Of a DNA stretch of 25,079 nt, positions 6,504-13,807 are shown piece by piece. Positions within the stretch are counted from its first letter, which is position 1. Every line of letters begins with the position of its first letter. The notes beneath the pieces are model-generated. The model was not told where the DNA came from, did no database searches, and saw nothing but the letters and a program-made list of their open reading frames with translations. A program made the translations under genes and the position numbers. This DNA is from an uncultured Mycoplasmatota bacterium (GTDB lineage Bacteria > Bacillota_I > Bacilli_A > RF39 > UBA660), in assembly GCA_900546245.1 (NCBI GenBank), contig URBY01000016.1:1-25079 (forward strand), in the 5' to 3' direction.

Positions 6504-7775
6504 ATGGATATAATAGATATTATAGTAAAAAAGAAAAATAAAGAAACACTTACATATGATGAAATAAAATATGCTGTGGATAATTTTATTAGTGGCGAAG
6601 TAAAAGATTATCAAATGAGTTCACTTTTAATGGCAATTGTATTAAATGGAATGAGTGAAGAGGAAATATTTAATTTAACAAAAATAATGTTAGATAGTGG
6701 AGATAAAATCGATTTATCTAAAATAAATGGTATTAAAGTTGATAAGCATTCAACAGGTGGAGTTGGTGATAAAACTACATTAGTAGTTGGACCACTTGCA
6801 GCAGCATGTGGTGTTCCTATTGCTAAAATGAGCGGGAAAGGACTTGGATTCACTGGTGGAACAATAGATAAGTTAGAATCAATAAAAGGATTTAATACAA
6901 ATATAAGTGAAGAAAGATTTATTAATCAGGTAAATGATATAGGTATATCACTTGTATCACAATCTGGTAATTTAGTACCAGCAGATAAAAAAATATATGC
7001 TTTAAGAGATGTAACTGGTACAACAGAATCAATACCACTTATCGCATCTAGTATAATGAGTAAGAAATTAGCATCAGGTGCAGATAAAATAGTTTTAGAT
7101 GTAAAGGTAGGAAGAGGTGCCTTTATGAAAACAATAGAGGATGCTAAAAAATTATCTGAGACTATGATAAAAATAGGAAATAATTTTGGTAAAGAAGTTG
7201 TCGCACTTATAACTAATATGGATTATCCACTAGGTTATACTATAGGAAATGCCATTGAAGTAAAAGAGGCAATCGACACGCTTGATGGTAAGGGTGAAGA
7301 AAGATTTACAAAACTATGTCTTGTACTTGCTTCATATATGGTATCAATTGGAAAAGAAATAAGTGTAGAAGATGCACTTGATATGGTTACAGAAAAATTA
7401 AATAATAAAGAAGCACTAAATAAATTTAAAGAACTTGTTAAAAGTCAAGATGGTGATATAGATAGTATCTTACTTTCAAAAGAAAGTATTGATTTAATAA
7501 GTAAGGAAGACGGATATATTACAGATATAAATCCTATAGTTTTAGCAGAATTTATTAATAAATTAGGTGCTGGAAGACAAAAGAAAGACGATATAATTAA
7601 TTATGGTGTAGGTGTAAAATTAAATAAGCAAATTAATGAAAAAGTAAGTGTTGGTGATAAATTACTAACTATTATTTGCGATGAAAAGATTGATATTAAT
7701 GAATTATATAGTGCGTTTAAAATTAGTAATGAAAAAATAGATAATCCAAAAATTATATTTGATGTTATAAAGTAA
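6504..7775 (+). CDS. pdp: Pyrimidine-nucleoside (thymidine/uridine) phosphorylase
   Basis: The enzyme splits pyrimidine nucleosides with phosphate to give the free base and (deoxy)ribose-1-phosphate, a salvage reaction. The 423-residue protein matches the family throughout: VDKHSTGGVGDKTTL near 79-93 carries the phosphate- and base-contacting Lys, His and Ser, and MSGKGLGFTGGTIDKLE near 109-125 is the family signature. LRDVTGTTESIPLIASSIMSKK keeps R168, S183 and K187, equivalent to the thymine-binding R171, S186 and K190 of E. coli DeoA. The usual His in GHTGGT is Phe here (F116). Length favours the Gram-positive broad-specificity enzyme, but a strict thymidine phosphorylase (deoA) cannot be excluded. 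It stands alone, without deoC or cdd. Confidence 0.92.
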   Translation: MDIIDIIVKKKNKETLTYDEIKYAVDNFISGEVKDYQMSSLLMAIVLNGMSEEEIFNLTKIMLDSGDKIDLSKINGIKVDKHSTGGVGDKTTLVVGPLAAACGVPIAKMSGKGLGFTGGTIDKLESIKGFNTNISEERFINQVNDIGISLVSQSGNLVPADKKIYALRDVTGTTESIPLIASSIMSKKLASGADKIVLDVKVGRGAFMKTIEDAKKLSETMIKIGNNFGKEVVALITNMDYPLGYTIGNAIEVKEAIDTLDGKGEERFTKLCLVLASYMVSIGKEISVEDALDMVTEKLNNKEALNKFKELVKSQDGDIDSILLSKESIDLISKEDGYITDINPIVLAEFINKLGAGRQKKDDIINYGVGVKLNKQINEKVSVGDKLLTIICDEKIDINELYSAFKISNEKIDNPKIIFDVIK

Positions 7776-7803
7776 AAAATGGTCAACAACATGGCCTTTT
7801 TTT
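7774..7803 (+). terminator. Terminator of the phosphorylase gene
   Basis: AAAAAATGGTCA (7774-7785) pairs with TGGCCTTTTTTT (7792-7803), with one mismatch and one G-T pair, over a six-base loop. The T-run forms the right arm. Confidence 0.65.
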
Positions 7804-7846
7804 AGTTTGCTTATATAGTGTAAAAATTGTCTTGATAATTAAGAAC

Positions 7847-7874
7847 TTGCATTTATTTATATTATTGATATAAT
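7847..7874 (+). promoter_or_regulatory. Promoter of the ABC exporter
   Basis: TTGCAT (7847-7852), a 16-base spacer and TATAAT (7869-7874), preceded by TGA, form a plausible promoter. A second TATAAT lies at 7875-7880. The ribosome binding site GAGGTG is at 7883-7888. Confidence 0.55.
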
Positions 7875-7891
7875 TATAATGCGAGGTGTTT

Positions 7892-9619
7892 ATGGAGTTT
7901 TTTAAAAATTTAAAATTTGCGTGGAATTATGCAAAAGATCAAAAGAAAAATTTAATATGGTTCATTATTGTTAATATTTTAATAATAATTATAAGTGTTG
8001 TTGTACCAATATTATCTGCCAAAATAATTGTATATTTAACAGATAATGAATTTCATCAGTTATTATTAATTGCGATTATTATTTTACTTGTTGAATGGTT
8101 TAGAAATATTTGTAATTATTTTAAAAGACATAATAGCAATATTTTGTTTAGAGAGACATATGTGAATCTTCAAACATGTTTAGGTAAAGAAATATTAAAA
8201 ATAGAAAATAAAGATATAGATAGTACAGGTTCTGGATTATTTATTCAAAGACTAACTAATGATACATCAAAATTATCTGAAATATTTCCAATGCTTGTAG
8301 ATTTTTTAACAAATATTATTACTGATATTGGTATTTTTGCTGCTATTTTTATAATAAATAAAGTTGTATTTGTTTATATAATGGTTATGACTATAATATT
8401 ATATTTAGTAGAAAGAAAAAGAGTAAAGTTAAGAAATGAAAATGATAAGAAATTTAGAAAAATGAATGAAAAAGTTTCAAGCTTTGTTGGTGAAATGGTT
8501 AGAGGAATAAGAGATGTTAAAATGCTTAATTCTGAAGATAGTTTTACAAATGAATTACATAATAAAGTTATTGAATTAAATACAGAAAGATATAGAATGA
8601 ATAAGGTTGATAGAAACTATAATTTATATTGTGGAACACTTCTTGATCTAAAGGATTTTCTTCTTATAGTTTTATTAATATTTTTAATAGAAAATAAAGA
8701 TATTACTATTGCAAGCGCATTAATAATACATAATTATTCAAGTAGAGTATCAGATGTAATATATTGGATTGGGTCATTACTTGAAAGAGTTAAAGATTTT
8801 AATTTATCAGTAGATAGAATTAAAGAAATAATGAATGGTGATAAATTTGAAAAGGAAAGTTTTGGAAACAAACATATAGATAAAGTTAATGGTGATTTCG
8901 AATTTAAAGATGTTACATTTGCTTATGATGAAAAGAAAATACTAGATAAAATAAATTTTAAAGTCAAAGCAAATAGTACTGTAGCATTTGTTGGTAAAAG
9001 TGGTGCAGGTAAAACAACAATATTTAATCTTTTATGTAAGTTATATAATATAGATTCTGGTGAAATAACAATAGATGGAATTAATATTAATGATTTAGAT
9101 AAAGACTCAATAAGAGGTAATATTACAATAATTAATCAAAGTCCATATATTTTTAATCTTAGTATAAGGGATAATTTAAAACTTGTAAAAGAAGATATTA
9201 CTGAAGAAGAAATGATAGAAGCATTAAAAATTGCTTGTTTAGATGATTTTATTAATACACTTCCTGATAAATATGATACAGTTGTTGGAGAAGGTGGGAT
9301 AAATTTATCTGGTGGACAAAAACAAAGACTTGCAATTGCTAGAGCATTAGTTCAAAAAACAGAAATTATTTTATTTGATGAAGCTACAAGTGCACTTGAT
9401 AATGAGACACAAAAGAAAATACAAGAAGCAATAAATAATATGAAGGGTGAATATACTATTTTAATTATTGCTCATAGATTTTCAACTATATTAAATAGTG
9501 ATAAAATTATGGTATTAGATAAAGGAAAAATAACTGCAGAAGGAACACATGAAGAATTATTAAATAAATCAAAAGAATATAAAAAATTATATGAATCAGA
9601 ATTAAAAAAAGATAAATAA
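7892..9619 (+). CDS. ABC exporter half-transporter (fused membrane and ATPase domains)
   Basis: The 575-residue protein has the classic type IV exporter build: an N-terminal membrane domain with about six helices (roughly residues 20-280) followed by an ATPase domain. ATPase motifs are GKSGAGKTT (about 368-376), INQSPYIFNLS around the Q-loop, LSGGQKQRLAIARAL (about 472), EIILFDEATSALD (Walker B) and IIAHRFST (H-loop). It should dimerise in the membrane and export lipids, peptides or drugs; the substrate is not readable from sequence. A GTG at 7886 in the same frame lies inside the ribosome binding site, so the ATG at 7892 is chosen. No second half-transporter is adjacent, so a homodimer is likely. 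Confidence 0.92.
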   Translation: MEFFKNLKFAWNYAKDQKKNLIWFIIVNILIIIISVVVPILSAKIIVYLTDNEFHQLLLIAIIILLVEWFRNICNYFKRHNSNILFRETYVNLQTCLGKEILKIENKDIDSTGSGLFIQRLTNDTSKLSEIFPMLVDFLTNIITDIGIFAAIFIINKVVFVYIMVMTIILYLVERKRVKLRNENDKKFRKMNEKVSSFVGEMVRGIRDVKMLNSEDSFTNELHNKVIELNTERYRMNKVDRNYNLYCGTLLDLKDFLLIVLLIFLIENKDITIASALIIHNYSSRVSDVIYWIGSLLERVKDFNLSVDRIKEIMNGDKFEKESFGNKHIDKVNGDFEFKDVTFAYDEKKILDKINFKVKANSTVAFVGKSGAGKTTIFNLLCKLYNIDSGEITIDGININDLDKDSIRGNITIINQSPYIFNLSIRDNLKLVKEDITEEEMIEALKIACLDDFINTLPDKYDTVVGEGGINLSGGQKQRLAIARALVQKTEIILFDEATSALDNETQKKIQEAINNMKGEYTILIIAHRFSTILNSDKIMVLDKGKITAEGTHEELLNKSKEYKKLYESELKKDK

Positions 9620-9647
9620 AAAAAGTTCATTATTTTGAACTTTTTTT
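9618..9647. terminator. Bidirectional terminator between the ABC exporter and vanY
   Basis: A-run plus GTTCA (9618-9629) pairs perfectly with TGAAC plus T-run (9636-9647) over a six-base loop. It covers the ends of both convergent genes and supplies a T-run on each strand. Confidence 0.85.
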
Positions 9648-10724
9648 CGTTAATATATATTTTGCATAATATTCTTCATATGTAATATTTTCTTTTTGTA
9701 TAACACTTGCTGCTTTTACTCCAACATATCTAATATGCCAGCTTTCAGCAGAATATCCAGTTATATCTTCCCATTCCTTTTTATATCTTATTATATATCC
9801 ATATTTATATGCATTTTTAGAAAGCCATTTATATTCTTCACCTTTAGTAGTTATTGTCCAAATATTAGCAAGATCAAGTGCTAAACCTAATTCATGTTCT
9901 GAGAAACCAGGTCTTGCAGCATATTTATCTGCTTTTTCTTGTCCATTTTCATTAATGTAATTTTTATATATTATATTTTGATAATCATAACTTCTATAAG
10001 CAGATTCAGCATAAAATTTAACACCATCTTTTCTAGATGCATCGCACATTTCTTTAAATTTTTCATAAGCTTCTTTTCTAAGTTTTAATGTTCTATATGT
10101 GTTATTTGCATAATCATCATCCATATCAACTAAATCTTTTGGTTCATAATCTTCTGGTATTTCAAAATATTTATTAGAAAGTGTAGTTATTTCATCAGGA
10201 TTTTTAATAAATTCACTATCTTCGTAATAAGTTTTATCCATATTTAATTCTACTCTAATAACAACATCTTCTAAACTTAAATCTTTATGTTTTGACTGAT
10301 ATTTTGTATATCTATTATATTTTGAGTATTTGAATAAATCAAGTTTTATATATTCTTCAAAATCTTTATTATATTTTTTATCAAGAAAGTCAGTAATTTG
10401 TGACTTGTTTAGATTTCTAATTAAATAATCAATAGTATTTTTACTATATCCTTTTGTATTTAGTTTTAATATATAATCATCAGTATTATCATTTATTTTT
10501 TTCTTTTCTTTTAGATAGTTTAAAGTACTCTTTGCTTCAGAACCTGTATATTTAATTTCAAACATTGCATCAATTACATCCGTATATTTTGTATTTGATA
10601 AATATAGTGGTAAATGTGCAAGCTTTACTCTATTAATAAGTATTATAGGAATTATAATAATAAGCATTAAAAATGCTTTTGCAAGATTTCTTCTAAGTTT
10701 ATAATTCGGTTTTTTCTTAGCCAA
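9630..10724 (-). CDS. VanY-type D-alanyl-D-alanine carboxypeptidase (M15B), membrane-anchored
   Basis: The 364-residue protein has an N-terminal signal anchor (about 14-31) with positive residues before it, a charged helical stalk (about 45-160) and a C-terminal M15B zinc peptidase domain (about 205-350). Hallmarks are SAYRSYDYQ near 241, the zinc ligands H277 and D284 in SEHELGLALDL, and catalytic E327 with zinc ligand H330 in ESWHIRYVG. These enzymes trim the terminal D-Ala of peptidoglycan stems outside the membrane. No van resistance genes are nearby, so a housekeeping wall role is more likely than glycopeptide resistance. The start codon is TTG, preceded by GGAAGGTG with five-base spacing; no upstream in-frame ATG fits. 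Confidence 0.93.
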   Translation of the reverse strand: MAKKKPNYKLRRNLAKAFLMLIIIIPIILINRVKLAHLPLYLSNTKYTDVIDAMFEIKYTGSEAKSTLNYLKEKKKINDNTDDYILKLNTKGYSKNTIDYLIRNLNKSQITDFLDKKYNKDFEEYIKLDLFKYSKYNRYTKYQSKHKDLSLEDVVIRVELNMDKTYYEDSEFIKNPDEITTLSNKYFEIPEDYEPKDLVDMDDDYANNTYRTLKLRKEAYEKFKEMCDASRKDGVKFYAESAYRSYDYQNIIYKNYINENGQEKADKYAARPGFSEHELGLALDLANIWTITTKGEEYKWLSKNAYKYGYIIRYKKEWEDITGYSAESWHIRYVGVKAASVIQKENITYEEYYAKYILTKKSSK

Positions 10725-10748
10725 AATATCACCTTCCTTATTATTTTA

Positions 10749-10757
10749 ATTATATCA
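10749..10757 (-). promoter_or_regulatory. Extended -10 promoter of vanY
   Basis: On the minus strand TGA-TATAAT occupies 10757 to 10749, about 12 bases upstream of the ribosome binding site. No good -35 is seen. It diverges from the dacA promoter. Confidence 0.6.
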
Positions 10758-10782
10758 AATAGATGTAATTTGTTCTACAAAT

Positions 10783-10811
10783 TTTTCAAATAATTTCATA
10801 AATTATTATAT
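10783..10811 (+). promoter_or_regulatory. Candidate promoter of dacA
   Basis: TTTTCA (10783-10788) and TTATAT (10806-10811) are 17 bases apart. The match is only moderate in AT-rich DNA. The ribosome binding site GAGGTG follows at 10831-10836. Confidence 0.35.
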
Positions 10812-10840
10812 TTATTCATAGTTTTTATTAGAGGTGTAAT

Positions 10841-11992
10841 ATGAAAAAAGTTTTAATAGTATTATTTTTATCTTTTATGTTTATTACAAATGTAAAAGCA
10901 GAAGACTTAGGGCTTACAGAGAGCGCTAAAAGTTCTATATTAATAGAAGCATCAACGGGTGAAATTATTCATGAAAGTAATGCAAATGAAAGATATGCGC
11001 CTGCTTCAATGACTAAAATAATGAGTTTAATACTTATTATGGAAGAACTTGAAAAAGGTAATTTATCACTTGATGAAAAAGTAAAGGTAAGTTCAACAGC
11101 GGCATCTATGGGTGGCTCTCAAATATATTTAGAAACTGGAGAAGAGATGACTGTTAATGATTTACTAAAAGCAATATGTGTAGGATCTGCGAATGATGCA
11201 GTTGTTACTCTAGCAGAAAGAATATCAGGAACAGAAGAAGCATTTGTATTTAAAATGAATGAAAAAGTAAAAAACATGGGACTTAAAAATACAAATTTTA
11301 AAAATGCAACTGGATTAGATACTGCTAATCACTATAGTTCCGCATATGATATGGCTTCTATGGCAAGAGAACTTGTAAGACATAAAAAAATACTTGAATA
11401 TTCTGGAATATATGAAACATATTTAAGACAAAATACTAAAAATAAATTTTGGCTTGTTAATACAAATAAATTAATAAAAACATATGATGGAATGGATGGA
11501 TTAAAAACAGGTTATACAAAAGAAGCTGGTTATTGTTTAACTGCGACTGCTAAAAGAAATAATATGAGATTAATAGGTGTAATTATGGGAGAAGAAACAA
11601 GTGCTAAAAGAAATGAAGAAATGAGTAAAATGTTAGATTATGGATTTAATCTTTATACAGTAAAGGGGTATTTAACAACAAAAACAAAGGTTGGCACATT
11701 TAAAAATGATAAGAGTAAGACAGGAAGAGTAAATGTAGTTCCAACACAAGATATAAATGTTCTTAATAAAAAAGGTAATAAAGATAGAGAATTAAGTTAT
11801 AATCTAAAAATAACTAAGAAGGATATTCCTATTAAAAAAGGCGATGTAATTGGATATTTATCAGTTCATGAAAATAACAAGGAAATATATAAAATAAATG
11901 TTACTGTTGATGAAGATATAGAGAAAGCAAATATTCTTGAATTATTACTTAGAAATATAAAAGATATTATGACTGGTGAAAATATAATGTAA
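10841..11992 (+). CDS. dacA: D-alanyl-D-alanine carboxypeptidase, DacA/PBP5-like (S11)
   Basis: This low-molecular-weight penicillin-binding protein removes the terminal D-Ala from peptidoglycan stem peptides. The 383-residue product has a signal peptide ending near VKA-ED (cleavage about residue 20). All three serine acyl-enzyme motifs are present: S56-M-T-K59, S116-A-N118 and K222-T-G224. The C-terminal third is the beta-rich PBP5 domain, and the last ~20 residues (ILELLLRNIKDIM) form an amphipathic helix, as in membrane-surface anchoring. It is divergent from vanY, so two chemically different carboxypeptidases (serine and zinc) share one intergenic region. Confidence 0.95.
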   Translation: MKKVLIVLFLSFMFITNVKAEDLGLTESAKSSILIEASTGEIIHESNANERYAPASMTKIMSLILIMEELEKGNLSLDEKVKVSSTAASMGGSQIYLETGEEMTVNDLLKAICVGSANDAVVTLAERISGTEEAFVFKMNEKVKNMGLKNTNFKNATGLDTANHYSSAYDMASMARELVRHKKILEYSGIYETYLRQNTKNKFWLVNTNKLIKTYDGMDGLKTGYTKEAGYCLTATAKRNNMRLIGVIMGEETSAKRNEEMSKMLDYGFNLYTVKGYLTTKTKVGTFKNDKSKTGRVNVVPTQDINVLNKKGNKDRELSYNLKITKKDIPIKKGDVIGYLSVHENNKEIYKINVTVDEDIEKANILELLLRNIKDIMTGENIM

Positions 11993-11993
11993 G

Positions 11994-12022
11994 AAAATAT
12001 GGACAATATGGTTCATATTTTT
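11994..12022 (+). terminator. Probable terminator of dacA
   Basis: AAAATATGGAC (11994-12004) pairs with GTTCATATTTT (12011-12021), with one G-T pair, over a six-base loop, ending in five T residues. It starts two bases after the dacA stop codon. Confidence 0.6.
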
Positions 12023-12067
12023 AATATATGAAAAAAAATAGGACTTTTTCTTTTATTGTTTTTAATG

Positions 12068-12073
12068 TATAAT
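12068..12073 (+). promoter_or_regulatory. -10 element of the queH promoter
   Basis: TATAAT at 12068-12073 follows a T-rich stretch (TTTTTC at 12045-12050 is a weak -35). The leader is about 20 bases. Confidence 0.45.
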
Positions 12074-12098
12074 ATTTTTCAGAAATGAAGTGATTTAT

Positions 12099-12920
12099 AT
12101 GAAATTATTATTACATATTTGTTGTGCACCATGTAGTATTATGTGTATAAAAAAATTAAGAGAAGAAGATATTGATGTTACAGGTTTTTGGTATAATACA
12201 AATATTCATCCATATATGGAATATAAAGCTAGAAGGGATACTTTAAAGAAATATAGTGAAATGATTAACTTAGATGTAATATATAAAGATGAATATGGCC
12301 TTAGAGAATTTACTAAAAAAACTATTAATATACTTGATAATAGATGTAGATATTGTTACTATTCAAGACTTGATGAAGTTGCTAGATACGCAAAAGAAAA
12401 TGGTTATGATGCCTTTTGTACAAGTCTTCTTATAAGTCCATATCAAAAACATGATTTAATTAAAGAAGTAGGAGAGTCTTTAGAAAAAAAGTATGGTATT
12501 AAATTTTATTATTATGATTTTAGACCATATTTTAAAGAAGGTAGAGAAGAAGCAAAAAGACTTGGACTATATATGCAAAAATACTGTGGATGTGTATTTA
12601 GTGAAGAAGAAAGATATTTAAATTATATTGTAAAAGACAAAGAAAGAATGAGTGATATAAGATTAGTTAAACCATCTACAATGTTTCAAAATGAAATAAA
12701 AAATTATTTAATAGAAAAGAAAAGAGAGTTTAATGGAGTAGATGATTCTTGTGATTATTTAGTTATAAGAAAAGATGATAAAAAGTTAATTGGTATGATT
12801 GAAAATATAAAAGATAATAAATTTTCTTTATTAAATGAAGAACAAAATAAAGGTTATGAAGATGAAATTATTAAATTGATTGAACTAAAAAAATTATTAT
12901 ATGGAGGGAAAAATGAATAA
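12099..12920 (+). CDS. queH: QueH epoxyqueuosine reductase with a GNAT-like C-terminal tail
   Basis: QueH performs the last step of queuosine synthesis, reducing epoxyqueuosine in tRNA to queuosine, and uses metal/Fe-S centres. Residues 1-180 hold the family pattern: LLLHICCAPCS (C8, C9), GFWYNTNIHPYMEY, CRYCYYSRL (C83, C86), FCTSLLISPYQKHD and YCGCVFSEE (C163, C165). Residues ~185-262 are extra and resemble the start and a later piece of a GNAT acetyltransferase (see findings). The ATG at 12099 is chosen over the in-frame GTG at 12090 because the protein then starts MKLLLHICC, as in the family. The ribosome binding site is weak. The 3' end overlaps the next gene by eight bases. Confidence 0.92.
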   Translation: MKLLLHICCAPCSIMCIKKLREEDIDVTGFWYNTNIHPYMEYKARRDTLKKYSEMINLDVIYKDEYGLREFTKKTINILDNRCRYCYYSRLDEVARYAKENGYDAFCTSLLISPYQKHDLIKEVGESLEKKYGIKFYYYDFRPYFKEGREEAKRLGLYMQKYCGCVFSEEERYLNYIVKDKERMSDIRLVKPSTMFQNEIKNYLIEKKREFNGVDDSCDYLVIRKDDKKLIGMIENIKDNKFSLLNEEQNKGYEDEIIKLIELKKLLYGGKNE

Positions 12921-13386
12921 TAATGAATATATGAAAGTTGCTGTAGAAGAAGCAAATATTAATATGAAAGAAAATTTTGTAAATGGTGGACCTTTTGGAG
13001 CAGTAATAGTTAAAGATGGTAAGATAATATCAAGAGCGCATAATACAGTTTTAAAAAGTAAAGATGCAACTGCGCATGCAGAAGTTAATGCAATTAGAGA
13101 GGCATCAAAAGTACTTAATACACATGATCTATCAGGATGTATTCTTTATACAAGTGCTGAACCTTGTCCAATGTGTTTATCAGCTATTATATGGGCTAAT
13201 ATAAAAGAAGTTTATTATGCAAATACAAAAGAGGAAGCAAATGAAATAGGTTTTAGAGATGATATAATTTATGAATATATAAAAGGAAATAATAAAGATT
13301 TAATTAATCTACATAAATTAGAAGAAGAAACATCTAAAGAAGCATTTGATAGTTTTAAAAATAGTTTAGATAAAGAAATATATTAA
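12913..13386 (+). CDS. guaD: Guanine deaminase, GuaD-type cytidine-deaminase fold
   Basis: The enzyme hydrolyses guanine to xanthine and ammonia. The 157-residue product has the zinc site H55-A-E57 and P-C85-P-M-C88 and is very close in pattern to Bacillus GuaD: GGPFGAVIVKDGKII, ATAHAEVNAIREA, CILYTSAEPCPMCL and, decisive against tRNA deaminase TadA, the C-terminal GFRDDIIYEYI block. GuaD is a domain-swapped dimer in the family. The ATG at 12901 is rejected because GGAGGG at 12903-12908 is the ribosome binding site for the ATG at 12913, so the gene overlaps queH by eight bases. Co-expression with queH puts guanine-related base chemistry side by side, but no direct pathway link is implied. Confidence 0.85.
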   Translation: MNNNEYMKVAVEEANINMKENFVNGGPFGAVIVKDGKIISRAHNTVLKSKDATAHAEVNAIREASKVLNTHDLSGCILYTSAEPCPMCLSAIIWANIKEVYYANTKEEANEIGFRDDIIYEYIKGNNKDLINLHKLEEETSKEAFDSFKNSLDKEIY

Positions 13387-13387
13387 G

Positions 13388-13415
13388 AAAATTGGTAGAA
13401 ATATCAATTTTTTTT
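13388..13415 (+). terminator. Terminator of queH-guaD with GAAA tetraloop
   Basis: AAAATTGGTA (13388-13397) pairs with TATCAATTTT (13402-13411), with one G-T pair, around a GAAA tetraloop, followed by T residues. It begins two bases after the guaD stop. Confidence 0.8.
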
Positions 13416-13471
13416 AATATTTAGTGGAAAAAAGTTATGCTGTGGAGAATAAATATATGAAAGGAGAAAAT

Positions 13472-13639
13472 ATGGTTATACAAAATGAAGAAGTATTTAA
13501 AGTATTTAAAACATTACTTTCATTAAATAGTGATTACTTAATAAATAAAATTGAAAGTACTAATAAGATAAAAAGTAATAAAGAATATATTATAGGTATT
13601 ATTGATAAAAATGGTATTATTACGATAATTTTAAATTAA
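13472..13639 (+). CDS. Small protein of unknown function
   Basis: Starting at the ATG at 13472, which has an excellent ribosome binding site (AAAGGAG, 13460-13466), the product is 55 residues: a basic, partly amphipathic helical half, then a beta-like C-terminus with EYIIGIIDKNGIITIILN. An upstream in-frame ATG at 13424 lacks such a site. No signal peptide, membrane segment or known family is evident. It sits alone between two terminators, just upstream of the surface-adhesin genes. The ribosome binding site and codon use support real translation. Confidence 0.55.
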   Translation: MVIQNEEVFKVFKTLLSLNSDYLINKIESTNKIKSNKEYIIGIIDKNGIITIILN

Positions 13640-13711
13640 TTTTGATAGAAAAAATGAATTATTAATTTAAGAAAAATAAGAGAATTTTATCAAAAAGGGT
13701 CAAAATTCATT

Positions 13712-13749
13712 AAAAATGTGAAAAAAGTTTAATTTTTTTTCATTTTTTT
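13712..13749 (+). terminator. Candidate terminator made of A- and T-tracts
   Basis: AAAAATG-TG-AAAAAA (13712-13726) can pair with TTTTTTTT-CATTTTT (13733-13747), with one mismatch and one G-T pair, around a six-base loop, followed by more T residues. It is almost all A-T, so stability is modest. Confidence 0.45.
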
Positions 13750-13807
13750 TATATTTTTTAGGGGAATTTTAATTTTTATGGCTAATAAGATATATGAGGT
13801 GATTGAA

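Noticed and set aside
6611..6853. Minus-strand open frame inside the phosphorylase gene
   Set aside because: It lies opposite a full-length conserved enzyme gene, has no ribosome binding site and encodes no recognisable domain.
6834..6870. Loss of a catalytic histidine in the nucleoside phosphorylase (Phe in GFTGGT)
   Set aside because: The His equivalent to the base-contacting residue is in KHSTGG and is present, as are R168, S183 and K187; the Phe lies in the neighbouring signature and need not impair activity.
9630..10724. Vancomycin-resistance gene from the VanY match
   Set aside because: No vanH, vanA, vanX or vanRS genes are adjacent; M15B carboxypeptidases are common housekeeping wall enzymes.
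12913..13386. Annotation as tRNA adenosine deaminase TadA
   Set aside because: The zinc motifs are shared, but GGPFGAV and the C-terminal GFRDDIIYEYI block fit guanine deaminase.
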